64,000 nucleotides of DNA, from the NCBI GenBank assembly GCA_016720545.1, contig JADKKK010000023.1, forward strand, positions 21,264 to 85,263, given 5' to 3'. This DNA comes from Myxococcales bacterium (lineage in GTDB: Bacteria > Myxococcota_A > Polyangia > Polyangiales > Polyangiaceae). Of this stretch, positions 38,457 to 49,532 are shown one piece after another (position 1 is the stretch's first letter; each line of letters begins with the position of its first letter). Made by a program: the position numbers and the translations under genes. The notes under the pieces are model-generated. The model made no database searches, was not told the DNA's origin, and worked only from the letters and a program-made list of their open reading frames with translations.

Positions 38457-39296
38457 TCAGGGCCGCGGGAGGGCCTCGGTCGTCTTCGTGGCTTGGTCTT
38501 TCGTCGGGTCGAACGTGAGCTTGAGCCCCGCGAGCTCGCTCGCGCGCTCGAAGCGGTAGCCCTCGAGCCCCCCCGCGGCGGGGGTGCCGTCGTCGAGGGT
38601 GACCAGCACCGAGTAGCGCGTGCCCGCCCCCGGATCGACGATGCCGGGGAGGCGCAGCGTGAAGGCGTCTTGGGTGATCTTCGTGGCGCGGAGCACGCCC
38701 ACGAGCTGCTTCGAGTTCGCGTCGGAGATGCTCACCTGCGCGCGCCTCCCGAGCTGGCCCCGCATGCCCGAGAAGCTGACCTCCGCCGGGCCGCCGATCT
38801 CCTTGCCCTCCACCGGGACGAACGCCGTGTTGTGCTCGAACTCGATCTTCACCAGGTTGCTGGCCGGGTCCTTCGGGACGAACGGGTCGACGTCGACGAA
38901 CCAGCTGTGATCGAACGGCAGCGGCGCCTGGTCGAACGCCCCGGAGTTGTTGTGGTCGGCCCAGAAGACGAGGCGGAGCCCGCCGGTCTTGGGGAGCGAC
39001 GAGGGCAGGTTGAACGTCGCGTCCCGCCCCCCGAGCGGCGACGCGCGGAGCATCGCGATGATGTTCTTCTGCCTGTCGACGACGCGGAGCTCGAAGGTCT
39101 CGTCGACGTGCGAGTCGGCCCCCGTGATCGTGAAGCTCAGGTCGAAGAACTTGGACGTGTTGGGCGGCGTCTCGCGGAAGCGATCGACGTCGGTGGCGAG
39201 AAAGCAACCGGGCACGGCGAGGGCCGCGAGACCGAACGCCGCCGCGGTGGAAGCCGCGCGTAACATGCTGAGCTTCTTGTTTTTTTCGGCGCGCAT
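38457..39296 (-). CDS. Lipoprotein of unknown function
   Basis: 279 residues. The leader ends at V-P-G-C. The mature part consists of two beta-rich modules with D-S-H-V-D-E-T-F-E-L-R-V and a later S-D-A-N-S-K segment, perhaps C2-like or Ig-like; not assigned. The ATG overlaps the stop of the preceding TPR-like gene (TGATG), so the two are translationally coupled and probably work together. Confidence 0.6.
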   Translation of the reverse strand: MRAEKNKKLSMLRAASTAAAFGLAALAVPGCFLATDVDRFRETPPNTSKFFDLSFTITGADSHVDETFELRVVDRQKNIIAMLRASPLGGRDATFNLPSSLPKTGGLRLVFWADHNNSGAFDQAPLPFDHSWFVDVDPFVPKDPASNLVKIEFEHNTAFVPVEGKEIGGPAEVSFSGMRGQLGRRAQVSISDANSKQLVGVLRATKITQDAFTLRLPGIVDPGAGTRYSVLVTLDDGTPAAGGLEGYRFERASELAGLKLTFDPTKDQATKTTEALPRP

Positions 39297-40345
39297 CAGA
39301 AGCTCACCTTCGCGGTCGCGGAGCACCCGGTGGGTCCGCAGGCGGCAGCGAGCGCGGGCGCCCCGAGCGCGCCTCGCTCTCGTGGTTTCGGGCTGGGTGC
39401 GAGCAGCGCCCAGGTGATCCCGCCGGCGACGAGGACGCCGCCGCCGATGAGGAGGACGTCGGTCACGCCAATGAAGGTCTTGGCCGACGAGCGCGCGCCA
39501 GCGAGGTCGAACGTGGCAGGGCACAGGTCGCTCGGGCACTGGCTCGCGATGTCGCTCTCCTTGCCGAGCGCGACGATCCCGGTGACGGCGCCGGCCGCCA
39601 TGACCGCGGCGCCCGCGCCGGCGATCACCCAGGGCACGCGGCTCGGGGAGGGCTCCTCCGCAGGACTCGGCTCCCGGGGAGTGGGCGGCGGGACCGGGGC
39701 CACGACCGCGCTCGCGCGGGGCTTCAGCGTGAGCGAGCGGGTCTCCTTCGAGCCCGAGAGCGCCTCCATTTCCCACGGTTCGTCCTGAAACCCCGGCGCG
39801 CGCGCGGTGAGCACGTGGTGCCCCGAGCGGAGGCCGACGACGAGCTTGTGGTCGGCGGGCAGGACGTACGCGTTGGTGACGCGCTCGCCTTTCACGGGGG
39901 TGCGCACGTCGGTCACGATGACCTTCGTGCCCGCGGGCGCGCCGGTCACGGTGAGCTGCACCGCGACGACGCCGACGCTGAGGGTCTGCAGGTCGCGGAC
40001 GATCTGCGCGCGCTCCTCGGCCCCGAGGTCGGTGACCTCGCGCAGGTAGCGCGTGTAGGCCTCGATGGCCTCGCCGTCGCGCTCGAGCTTCATGGCGCAA
40101 AAACCCATGTTTCCAAGGATTTTTGGCGACAGGCTCATCTCGTAGGCGGCCTTGAACTCGCGGTAGGCCTCTTCGACGCGCTCGCCGTCCGGGTCCTGCA
40201 GGAGCGAAACACCGGCCTTGAAATGGGCGCGGGCCTGGTCGCTGATCGGCGCCTCCTCGGCGCGCGCGAGGGGCGCACAGAGGACCGCACCCGCGAGGAG
40301 GGCGAGGCCGACCGCGCGGGCGAGCGTACGGGGGAGAGCGATCAT
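39296..40345 (-). CDS. Exported TPR/PEGA-type protein
   Basis: 349 residues with a signal peptide. Residues ~35-110 look like TPR helices (A-R-A-H-F-K-A-G-V, Y-R-E-F-K-A-A-Y-E, N-M-G-F-C-A-M-K-L). Residues ~125-215 form a PEGA-like beta domain. Two hydrophobic helices follow. The plan is common in myxobacterial genes near Ser/Thr kinases. It is coupled by one-base overlap to the downstream lipoprotein gene. Confidence 0.65.
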   Translation of the reverse strand: MIALPRTLARAVGLALLAGAVLCAPLARAEEAPISDQARAHFKAGVSLLQDPDGERVEEAYREFKAAYEMSLSPKILGNMGFCAMKLERDGEAIEAYTRYLREVTDLGAEERAQIVRDLQTLSVGVVAVQLTVTGAPAGTKVIVTDVRTPVKGERVTNAYVLPADHKLVVGLRSGHHVLTARAPGFQDEPWEMEALSGSKETRSLTLKPRASAVVAPVPPPTPREPSPAEEPSPSRVPWVIAGAGAAVMAAGAVTGIVALGKESDIASQCPSDLCPATFDLAGARSSAKTFIGVTDVLLIGGGVLVAGGITWALLAPSPKPRERGALGAPALAAACGPTGCSATAKVSF

Positions 40346-40446
40346 TCCGGGTAGCCTAGTTCACCGCGAGACCCGCGAGAAGGTGCACGCCGATCCCTCG
40401 CCTTCGGCTCAGGCTCAGCGTTGACCTGCGTTCGCCCCCGCGAGGC

Positions 40447-43400
40447 TCACTTGCGCACCTCCTCGCGCGGGACGCGGCGTGACTCGAGGTGGCCGCGGCG
40501 GCGGAGCTTGACCACGACGTCGTCGCCGAGCGGGCCCGAGAGCCGCGCGCGAGCCTCGGCGATCGTGTGGACGGGCGCGCCCGCGATCTCGACCAGGATG
40601 TCTCCCGGCTCGAGCCCCGCGCGCTCGGCGGCGCTGCCCTCGACGACCGAGGCGATGCCGACCTCGTGGCTCGCGGTGATCTCGCCGAGCGTCACGGCCA
40701 CGCCGCCCGCGCCGCGCGGCTCGCTCGCGCCCGCGCCCTCGCCGTCGAGCACGAGGCGAACGTCGCGCGTGGTGCGCCCCGGCACGACGCGCACAGCCCC
40801 GCGCCCACGCCCACGCCCCGACGCGTAGGCCTCGAGCGAGAGGAGCCCCTGGGGCAGCTCCGCGAGCGTGAACCTCCCGCGCGCGTCGGCCACCGCGAGC
40901 CCTGGCGGCGGAGGGCCGGCGAGGAGCACCACGGGGACCGCGTCCTTCGCCACGCGCGCGCCGGGCACGGGATCGCCGCGGCCGTCGACCACGAGCCCCT
41001 CCACGAGGCCCTCTTCGTCGAGCTCGACGCGCGGCAGCGTGGTGGCTCGGCGCCCGCCCGACTCCTGCACCCGGGCCTCGAGCGTCTTCGGCGCGAAACC
41101 GGCCGCGCGCACGCGCACACGCACGGGGCCAGGGGGTACGTCGCGGATCGTAAACTCTCCTTCCTTGTCGGTGCGCCCGCGGTGGGCGCCGTCCTCCGCG
41201 TACACCGTGATTTCGGCGTCGTGGAGGCGATCGCGGCGCGCGGACCGGACCTCGCCGGTGAGCGACTCGCTCGCGGCCAGCTCCACGCGCAGCTCTGTGG
41301 CGTCCGCGGCGAGCTCGAGGGAGCGCGCGGCGAAGCGCGGCGCGCGGATCTCGACGTGCAGCGCGAGCCCCTTCGCGCCCGCGAGCTTCGCCTCCCCGCG
41401 GCGCGAGGTGAACACGGTCGCGCGGAGCGGCACGTTCGGCTCGAGCGACGCGACGGTGATCTGCGCCCCGTCCACGCCCGATCCGCGCGCGTCGAGCACG
41501 CGGGCGGGCAGGTCGTCGCGGGGATCGGGGAGCACGATGCGCACGCTCGCGCGGCCGCCCTCGGGCACGCGGGCCTCTGCGCGGGTGGGGGCGCCGGCCT
41601 GGCCCGCGGGGCGCTCCACGAGGAGCGTGAGCTCCTCGGGCATGGCGGCGAAGGCGAACGCGCCGTCACGATCGGCCCGCGTCATGCGCTCGAAGGTGCC
41701 GCGCGTGGCCATCGCGGTGATCTCGGCGCCCTCCACCGGCCGATCGTGGGCGTCGACCACGCGGCCCTCGAGCAGGCCGCCCGCGCGCATCACGATCTTC
41801 ACCTCCGCCGTGCCGCCGGGCGCGAGGTCCACGAGCTCGCTCGCGCCCTCCACGTACTGGGCGTGCCGCACGAGCGCGCGGACGCGCCCCGGCGTGACGG
41901 GCCGCGCGCGGAACGACCCGTCGCGCCCGGTGAGCCAGCCCTCGCTGGGCGCGCCGCTCGGCGAGCCGCCTGTGGCTCCGAGCGGGGGCGCGCTGGCCGT
42001 CGCGCCGCGGGGGATGTCGGGGAGCGGGCCGGGCATCACCCCGAGCTCGCCGGCGGGCACGAGCGGGCGCGGGCCTGCGAGGGCGCGATCGAAGCGGGCG
42101 TCGCGCGCGCGCGCCACGCGCGGATCGTCGGCGACGGGCATGCCGCGGAGATCGGTGCCCACGATCTCGATGCGCGCGCCGTCGACGGGGAACCCTCGCC
42201 CGTCGACGACGCGCCCGACGATCGTGCCGGCGCGCGGCAGCACGACGACGAGCGGACCAGGCGTGTCCGGCACGGCCACGGTGACCGACACGAAGTCGTC
42301 GCGGCTCACCGTCACGCTGGCCCCGCCGTGCGGGATGGGACCGAGCGTCACCGCGCCGCTCTTGCCGGTCACCCCCTCGACCGGAAACGCCGAGAGGCCC
42401 GACTCCGCGAGGGCCACGCGCGCGCCCACGAGCGGCGTCGCGGGGTCGGACTCGCCGTCGAGCACTCGCACCTCCACCGACATTCCCTGCGAGAGCCGGA
42501 GCGTGAGCTCGCGCTCCTGCCCCTGCGTGAGCGTCACCGCGAGCTCGGTGGCCGAGGTGAGGCCGCCCGCGACCGCCCGGAGCGAGTAGGTCGCCGCCGA
42601 CAGGCCGCCGATGCGCACCTTGCCCTCGGGGTCGGTGTCCGCGCGGCGTGAGGGCCAGAGGACCGCCGAGGTGATCTCGACCGTGGCGGCGGTGGGGGTC
42701 CCCTGCGGCCCGAGCACAGTGACCTGCAGCGCGCCGAGCTTCTTCAGGACGACGCGCAGCGGCTTCTCGTCGGTCGGGTGGCGCACCTCTACGGGGTCGT
42801 ACCCCGGGTGGCTCACGGCGACCACGTACGGCCCCTCAGTGAGGCGCGTGACGAGCGCGCGGCCGGCGTCGTCCGAGCGCGCGCCCACGGGGAACGGATC
42901 GCCCGCGGAGACCTCGAGCGACGCCGCGCTCACCGGAGCGCCGGCCTCGTCGACGACGTCGACGTCGAGGACCCGCTGCGGCGGCGTGTCGAGCGCGAGC
43001 GAGCGCTCCCCGCTCACGAGCATGACCATGCGCGACACGCGCGCGAAGCCCGCGGCGTCGACCACGATCCAGTGCTCGCCGGGCGGGAGATCGGCGAGCC
43101 GCGCGTGGCCCGCTGGCGCGGGACGATCGGCCGCGAGGTAGGCGCGCCCCTCGAGCATCGTGAACGCGCGCACCCGGGCGCCCGCGAGCGCGGGCCCGGG
43201 CACGCCGTCCGGGCCGCGCTGATGGACGTCGACCTCGAGCACCGCGCTGCGGTCGCCCACGTCGGCTGGCAGCGGCGGCGCCTCGAGCTCGGGCGCGAGC
43301 GGTCGCAGGGACGCGCCGGGGATCGCGGCGAGCGCGAGCAGCGCGACCAGGTGGCCGAGCCGAGACGCGGCCCACGCCCACGCGAGCCACGCGAGGCTCG

Positions 43401-43485
43401 CGAGCCTCGCGCCTCGCGACACCGAGCCCGGCCCCGGAGGCGCGGCGGGGCTCGCGGGGGGCGGGTCGTTCGGCGTGGGGGGCAT
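40447..43485 (-). CDS. Large membrane-anchored protein with carboxypeptidase-regulatory-like repeats and C-terminal PDZ
   Basis: 1012 residues (43500 is an alternative start). A Pro-rich cytoplasmic start and one membrane helix near residue 50 are followed by about nine repeats of the CarboxypepD_reg type: each has a V-x-G-x-V-x-D or similar strand, A-x-V-x-V, and a G-x-F/Y-x-I-x-x-L/V-P-P-G end. The last ~90 residues are a PDZ domain (G-I-A-S-V-V-E-G-S-A-A-E-R-A-G-L-E-P-G-D-I-L). No protease domain is present, so it may bind peptides or act as a scaffold. It ends 101 bp upstream of the coupled TPR-like gene. Confidence 0.7.
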   Translation of the reverse strand: MPPTPNDPPPASPAAPPGPGSVSRGARLASLAWLAWAWAASRLGHLVALLALAAIPGASLRPLAPELEAPPLPADVGDRSAVLEVDVHQRGPDGVPGPALAGARVRAFTMLEGRAYLAADRPAPAGHARLADLPPGEHWIVVDAAGFARVSRMVMLVSGERSLALDTPPQRVLDVDVVDEAGAPVSAASLEVSAGDPFPVGARSDDAGRALVTRLTEGPYVVAVSHPGYDPVEVRHPTDEKPLRVVLKKLGALQVTVLGPQGTPTAATVEITSAVLWPSRRADTDPEGKVRIGGLSAATYSLRAVAGGLTSATELAVTLTQGQERELTLRLSQGMSVEVRVLDGESDPATPLVGARVALAESGLSAFPVEGVTGKSGAVTLGPIPHGGASVTVSRDDFVSVTVAVPDTPGPLVVVLPRAGTIVGRVVDGRGFPVDGARIEIVGTDLRGMPVADDPRVARARDARFDRALAGPRPLVPAGELGVMPGPLPDIPRGATASAPPLGATGGSPSGAPSEGWLTGRDGSFRARPVTPGRVRALVRHAQYVEGASELVDLAPGGTAEVKIVMRAGGLLEGRVVDAHDRPVEGAEITAMATRGTFERMTRADRDGAFAFAAMPEELTLLVERPAGQAGAPTRAEARVPEGGRASVRIVLPDPRDDLPARVLDARGSGVDGAQITVASLEPNVPLRATVFTSRRGEAKLAGAKGLALHVEIRAPRFAARSLELAADATELRVELAASESLTGEVRSARRDRLHDAEITVYAEDGAHRGRTDKEGEFTIRDVPPGPVRVRVRAAGFAPKTLEARVQESGGRRATTLPRVELDEEGLVEGLVVDGRGDPVPGARVAKDAVPVVLLAGPPPPGLAVADARGRFTLAELPQGLLSLEAYASGRGRGRGAVRVVPGRTTRDVRLVLDGEGAGASEPRGAGGVAVTLGEITASHEVGIASVVEGSAAERAGLEPGDILVEIAGAPVHTIAEARARLSGPLGDDVVVKLRRRGHLESRRVPREEVRK

Positions 43486-43565
43486 TCGAGGGGGGGGCAA
43501 GAAGCGGACGGGGATTATTCCCCCAGTCGACGGGCACCGCCAAGGCCTCGTGCTAGCCTCATCGC

Positions 43566-44735
43566 GTGGGCGCTGGGATTTTACGCGGAGCGGTTCGTGT
43601 GGGCGCCGCCGCGATCGCCGCGGGCGCGCTGGGCCTCGCCTCGCTTGGCGGGTGCGGCTCCGACCCCTTGCCCTACGGTCGAGGCGGCATCGGCGGCGGA
43701 GGGGCCGTGGCCGCCGGAGACGCCGCGGGCAGCTTCGGCTTCGACGGGTCGTCGCTCGCGCCTCCTGGGTGTGGAGTGGGCCCGGACGGCGGCGTGTGCG
43801 ACTGCATCGACTCGCCGCTCCTCGTCGACCCTCCCAATTTCTATTTCGTGCTCGATCGCTCCGGCTCCATGGTGGACGAGGACAAGTGGATGACCGTCCG
43901 CACGGCGGTGATCGAGCTCATGACGGCGATAGGTCCCCGCGCGAGCTTCGGGGCCACGGCCTTCCCCGGCCAGGCGGGAGGGTGCGCGCCGGGCACCGAG
44001 GTGATGTCGCTGCGGCGGGGCGACTCCCCGAGCGGGGCCATCGGCCCCACCACGAAGACCCTCGCGGACGCGCTCTGGCGAGTGCCCTCCGGCGGCACCC
44101 CCACGGCGGGCACGCTCGCCGCCCTGGCCGACCGCCTCCCCAAGGTCGCCGGGAAGACCTACGTCATCCTCGCGACCGACGGCGGCCCCAACTGCGGGCA
44201 GCAGAGCTGCGGCGCCGACGCCTGCATCCTCAACATCGAGCGCATCAACGGCTGCACGCCCACGGGCGCGCCGTGCTGCGCCGACTCGCCGTCCCTGTGC
44301 CTCGACTCGGACGCCACCGTCGCGGCGGTCGCGAAGCTCAAGGCGGGCGGAGTGCCCACGTTCGTGATCGGCGTCCCGGGGAGCCAGGCCTACGCGCCGC
44401 TGCTGGATCGCCTCGCGATCACCGGCGGCACGCGTCAGCCAACCGGCAGCACGGCCTATTACCGCGTCGACAAGGCCGACAAGGCCGACCTCACCGCGGC
44501 CCTCCGCCAGGTGGCGGCGCGCATCGTCGCCACGTGCACCTACGAGCTGAAGGAGGCGCCGCCGGACTCGAACCGCGTGAACGTGTACCTCGACGAGGTC
44601 GCCGTGCCCAAGTCCGGCTGGACCCTCAGCGGCAAGACGGTGACCCTCATCGGCGACACCTGCGCGCGGGTGATGCGCGGCGACGTGATGGACGTGCGGA
44701 TCATCCTCGGGTGCCCGACCATCGAGGCGCGGTAG
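43566..44735 (+). CDS. VWA-domain lipoprotein
   Basis: 389 residues. The start is GTG; the leader ends at L-G-G-C. Residues ~90-330 are a von Willebrand A domain with MIDAS D-R-S-G-S-M, a Thr in the second loop, and A-T-D-G-G-P. A Cys-rich insertion follows. Secreted VWA lipoproteins of this form are frequent in myxobacteria and probably bind metal-dependent partners on the surface. It is divergent from the repeat/PDZ protein. Confidence 0.8.
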   Translation: MGAGILRGAVRVGAAAIAAGALGLASLGGCGSDPLPYGRGGIGGGGAVAAGDAAGSFGFDGSSLAPPGCGVGPDGGVCDCIDSPLLVDPPNFYFVLDRSGSMVDEDKWMTVRTAVIELMTAIGPRASFGATAFPGQAGGCAPGTEVMSLRRGDSPSGAIGPTTKTLADALWRVPSGGTPTAGTLAALADRLPKVAGKTYVILATDGGPNCGQQSCGADACILNIERINGCTPTGAPCCADSPSLCLDSDATVAAVAKLKAGGVPTFVIGVPGSQAYAPLLDRLAITGGTRQPTGSTAYYRVDKADKADLTAALRQVAARIVATCTYELKEAPPDSNRVNVYLDEVAVPKSGWTLSGKTVTLIGDTCARVMRGDVMDVRIILGCPTIEAR

Positions 44736-44750
44736 CGTCAGCGGCGAGGC

Positions 44751-47700
44751 TCACGGCTCGAGCAGGCTCCGCAGCTCGCGCTCGGTGAGCTTGGCGGCGC
44801 GATCGGTGTCCTCGAGGAGCGCGTCGGCGAGATCGCGCTTCTCGCTCGCGGTGGAGCTCCACGATGCGGGCCTCGATGGTGCCTGCGGTCACGAGGCGAT
44901 ACACCGTGACCGGTCGTGTCTGGCCGATGCGGTGGGCGCGGTCTGTGGCCTGGGACTCGACGGCGGGGTTCCACCACGGATCGAGGTGGATGACGTAGTC
45001 GGCCGAGGTGAGGTTGAGCCCGAAGCCGCCGGCCTTCAGGCTGATGAGGAAGACGTCGTCGTCGCCTCCTTGGAACGCGTCGACCGCCGCCGTCCGCTGC
45101 TTCATGGAGGTCGCGCCGTCGAGGTACTGGTAGGTGATGTCGCTCGCGTCGAGGAGCGGCTTCACCAGCGCGAGCACGTCGGTGAACTGACTGAACACCA
45201 GCACGCGGTGGCGGCCCGCGACGAGCTCGCGGACGAGCTCGAGGAAGCTCTCGAGCTTGGCGCTCGTGAGGTTCGCCGCGGGCGCGACGAGCTGCGGGTG
45301 GCAGCAGAGGCGACGGAGACGCGTGAGCTCTGCAAATATTTGGACGCGCGCCTGAGCGCTCCCGCTCGCGGCGGCGCCTAGCTTCGCGATCGCGGCCTCA
45401 CGGACCGAGTCGTAGAGCTTGGCCTCGCCGGGGCTCAGGAGGACCGTGCGCTGAATTTCGGTGATGGGAGGCAGATCGTCGAGCACCTGGGCCTTGGTGC
45501 GGCGCAGCACGAAGGGCTGGAGGAGGCGCCGATGCGCGCGGCTGCCGCCGGACGCGCCGGGCGCACCCGACGCGCCGGCCGGCCCCGCGGCGATGCGCGC
45601 GCTGAACGACTTCCAGGTGCCGAGCAGGCCCGGGTTCAGGAAATGGAACAAGCTGAAGAGATCGCCCGCGTGGTTCTCCACCGGGGTGCCGGTCGCGATG
45701 ACGCGCGCTCTGGCCTTCAGGCCGAACGCGGCCTTCGCGCGCAGGGTCTCGGGGTTCTTGATGAGCTGGGCCTCGTCGAGGATGACGGTGCCCCACTCGA
45801 CGCGCTGGAGCGCCTCGGCGTCTTGCTGGAGGATGGCGTAGCTCGTGACCACGACCTCGCGGCGACCGAGGCCACGCAGCGCGTCCGCTCGGTCGGGGCC
45901 CCACAGGGCCCGCACGGCGAGCGACGGGGCGAAGCGCGCGAGCTCGCGTCGCCAGCCCTCGCAGACCGACGTGGGCGCGACGACGAGGGCGGGGCCCGCC
46001 GACGCGCGGTCGAGCCGATGCACGAGGAGCGCGATGAGCTGCACGGTCTTCCCGAGGCCCATGTCGTCGGCCAGGCACGCGCCGAGCTCGAGCTCCGCGA
46101 GGCGCGCGAGCCAGCGAAACCCCTCGAGCTGGTAGTCGCGGAGGGTGCCGTCGAAGCGCTTCGGGAGCGCGGGGGCCTTTCGGAAGGCGAGGGTGAAGCG
46201 CTCCCGCCAGTCCGCGGACCGCTCGTCGAGCGCGAGGCCGGTGCCCTCCTGCGTGAGGCTGTCGAGCACCGAGATCGCCGACGGCGGCACGAGGACGGCG
46301 GGGCCGGTGGAGGGAGCGCGCGCGGCGGCGAGGCCGTCGAGCACCTCGCGGAGCTCTTGCTCGAGCTCGATGTACTCGCCGGAGGCGAGCTGCACGAACC
46401 GCCCGGGGTGCTCGGCGAGCAGCTCGAGGAGCTGCGAGATCTCGAGCGACAGATCGCCGTCGACGGCGAGCGAGCCCTCGAGCTCGAAGGCCCCGATGGT
46501 GTGACGGAGCTTCCCGCGGAGCGCGCGCCGGCCGACACGGCCGCGGAGGCGGAGGGGCGCGCCGTACGGCCACTCGACGGTGATGGTGTCGCCGAGCCCG
46601 CGCAGGGTCGAGACGAGCTCGAGGCACGCGGGAGGGTCGGCCAGAAACCAGGTGCCCGTCTCGCTCGCGGCCAGGGCGGGGCACGCGGCCAAGGCGTCTG
46701 CCGCGAGGCGGAGCTCGAGCGCGAGATCGCGTGCAGTCTGCACGGTCTCGCCGTCCACGTGTCCGAGCAGCGTGGGCGCGCCGCGACCGGGGGCGACGAC
46801 GGGGCCGAACGCGCCGAGGGGGCGCACGAAGAGCGAGACCGAGAGGCCTCCCTTGTTCGGGACGAGGTGAAACAGCGGGCGCGGATCGGCCGGCACGGCC
46901 TTCGAGCGGAGCGGCTCGGAGGACTCGACGGGGACCACGGACCCGAGGCGATCGAGCAGCGCGAGGAGGCGGTCCTTGCCGCGCGCCGGGACGGTCAGCC
47001 CCTCGCCGACCGCTTCGAGGATGCCCGTGAGCCGCGTGTCGACCTGAAGGACGACGAGCTCGCCCCCCCACTCGCGGACGTTGACGCCCTCGCGCAGGCC
47101 CGGGGGATCGACGGCGAGGGTCAGGTCGGCGACGCGCGGCGTCATGCTCACGCGGAGCTCGCCGCGGACGACGGGACACGGCGTCTCGGAGGACTCGCGG
47201 AACACGCGCGGGTGGCCGACGAGGGCGAGCCACGCCTCCGGGGCCATGAAGTGGTAGACGCTCGGATAGCCTCGGAACACCTCGCGCTCTTCGCGCGCGA
47301 ACGCCGCGACGCGCAGGTCCTCGGGCGGCAGCGCGAGGGTCGTCTCGGTCTTTCCGAGCAGGTGCTTGATGGCGAGCTTTCGTCCGGCGGTCCACTTGCC
47401 GTCGGCGCCGCGCTTCTGAAGGTACGGCTCGAGGGTGTGATGCGCGCCGACCACCCGCCAGAGGACCCGCGCCCCCGCCCCGACGCGCGTCGCCTCGGCG
47501 CGCGTCCCGACGACCTTCTCGGCGAGCACCTCCAGGCGATCGAGGGCGCGCTCCCAGGGCGCTTGCGAGGCCTCCGCGCCGAACAGGCTCGGCCCCGCCG
47601 TCTCGGGTGGCTTCGGGGGGACCTGGGCCGCGGGGACGAGATCGCGCGTCGACGCGTTCAGCAGCGCGTAGAGGGCCCAGGCGGCGAGGTGGCACTGCTC

Positions 47701-48888
47701 GGCGACCCACGCGTAGCCGGCGGCCCCGAACGCCTTGCAGCCTCTCATCGCGTCGACCACCGCCTGGACGGCGACGTAGGAGTCGAGGGTCACCTCCTCG
47801 CGCACGCGGAGGGCCATCCAGAGCGCCGTGAGCGCGTCGGCCTCGACGTCGCGGGCGAAGCGAACGGGGGTCGCGAGGGCCTCGGAGCCCTTGACGAGGA
47901 TCGACTGGAACACGCGGAACGTCTGCTGGAGCGGGGCGCCGTTGCGCGCCCCGAGGGCGACGAGGCGCGCGGCGCGCTCCGAGGCGGGGGACTTGTAGCG
48001 GAGGGCGACGGCGGAGAGCGCGGCGAGCACGCCCAGGTGGTTCGTGCGTTTCAGCTCCGGGCTCGCGGTCGCCTCCGCCGTGGCGTCGCCGTAGCGGCCC
48101 TCGACCACGGCGAGCGCCGCGCGGATCAAGGGAGCCAAGGTGGGCGCTCGTGCGGCGACGGGCCGCGCGAGGAGCCGGCGGAGGACCTCGAGGTCGCCGC
48201 GGAGGACGGCGACGCCCGCGAAGGCCGCGGCGGCCACGTCGCTGGCCGCGTCGAGGAGCGCGAGATCGGCGGCGACGGCCCGGTAGACGCCGTCGTGGGC
48301 GGCGCCCTGCTCGAGCCGCGTCAGGGCGAGCTCGACGAGGCGCGCCGCGAGGGGCGCGGGCAGCGAGCGGAACCACGCGGCGTCGAAGGGATCGTTCACC
48401 TCGAGCGCGAGGGTCCCCGCGCTCCGCGGCTGCTCCTTGTGGAGGGTGTCGAGGAGGGCCACCGCGTCGGGGCGCTTCTGGTGGATCGCGATGCGCGCGT
48501 CGAAGATGGGGTCCGGGTAGTACGGCACCGCGGTGCGCGTGAGGAGATCGAAGTCCACCTGCTTCGCGGTGCCGAGGCGAGACGTGGCCCACCGCAGGGC
48601 GACCGTGCGCAGCTCGGGGGGGAACGCGAAGGTCCCCTTGGGGGTCGCGCGAGCCAGCCCTCGCGCGACGAGCGACTCCACGAGAGGGCGCAGGGTGGTG
48701 GTCGAGAACGTTCGAGTGGGCGTCTCCCGGAGCCCCGCGTAGCGGGCCTGCTCGCACCAGCGCGAGATGTTCAGCGTGCCCGCCATGGCGAGGAGCGCGA
48801 CGAGCACGGCGTCGTCGCGGGAGAAGGAGTGCGCGGCGGCCGCGAAGGTGTGCGCCGGATCGGGGGCGGTGGGGGCGGCGGTGGACAT
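44751..48888 (-). pseudogene. SNF2-family helicase with long N-terminal region, frameshift at the very end
   Basis: About 1379 residues. The last ~470 hold the SNF2 ATPase: D-D-M-G-L-G-K-T-V-Q (motif I), L-D-E-A-Q (motif II), T-G-T-P-V-E-N (III), and W-W-N-P-A-V-E-S-Q-A with D-R-A-H-R-I-G-Q (VI). The first ~870 residues have a winged-helix-like start and no recognised domain. A one-base break near 44850 moves the last ~30 residues out of frame; the corrected end is R-S-L-L-E-P. ATG 48888 is the likely start. It is most like RapA/HepA-type or DNA-repair SNF2 proteins. Confidence 0.8.
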
Positions 48889-48950
48889 CGCGGGCCGGCG
48901 TATCGTGGGGTGAGGGGGAGCGCAAGGGGGGGCGCCGGCGACGCGGAGGC

Positions 48951-49532
48951 TCAGGTGTCGCCGGCGAGCTCGAACGCTCCCTCGTAGATCGCGTCGGCGG
49001 CCAGGGTGGCCCCGTTGGCGAGCACCACCGTCCCGCCCGCTTCGATGACGCGATAGCGCCATGAGCCGTCGGACTCGCGCCGATAGTGCTCGATCCGCAC
49101 CGAGGCCTGCGCGAGGAGGAGGTAGTCGGTGAGGGACGCGAGGCCCTGGTAGGCCTCCCATTTGTCGCCCCGGTCATACGCTTGTGTGCTGCGGGACAGC
49201 ACCTCCACGACGACGCTCGGGTTCGCGAGCACATCCGTCGTGCCGGGCTCTGTCTTCATGCCGCCGCACACCACCACAGCGTCCGCGTAGACGTAGCGCT
49301 CGCCCTCCTTGGCGGAGAGGCGCTGGTGGGACGAGAGCACGCGGCACGGCTTGCCGCGCAAGGCTGAGTAAAGCTCAACGATCGCGGCGGCCGAGAGGCC
49401 GTTGTGCCGAGGGCTGCCGCCGGCCATCGCGAACACTTCGCCGAGGTGAAATTCGTGCTTCGAGGGCTGGCCTCGCTCCCACGAGAGGTAGTCGGCCGCG
49501 CTCATGCGCAGAATGGATGCAGCTTCGCCCAT
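48951..49532 (-). CDS. Uma2-family putative endonuclease
   Basis: 193 residues. It matches the PD-(D/E)XK fold family Uma2/DUF820: an N-terminal Y-L-x-W-E followed by E-F-x-x-G-E, D-A-V-V-V near the middle, P-S-V-V-V-E-V-L-S, and R-x-x-K (D-R-G-D-K-W). Such proteins are abundant in cyanobacteria and myxobacteria. The start is ATG 49532; a longer open frame upstream to 49751 runs into repeat-like DNA. It lies 62 bp from the SNF2 gene on the same strand. Confidence 0.75.
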   Translation of the reverse strand: MGEAASILRMSAADYLSWERGQPSKHEFHLGEVFAMAGGSPRHNGLSAAAIVELYSALRGKPCRVLSSHQRLSAKEGERYVYADAVVVCGGMKTEPGTTDVLANPSVVVEVLSRSTQAYDRGDKWEAYQGLASLTDYLLLAQASVRIEHYRRESDGSWRYRVIEAGGTVVLANGATLAADAIYEGAFELAGDT

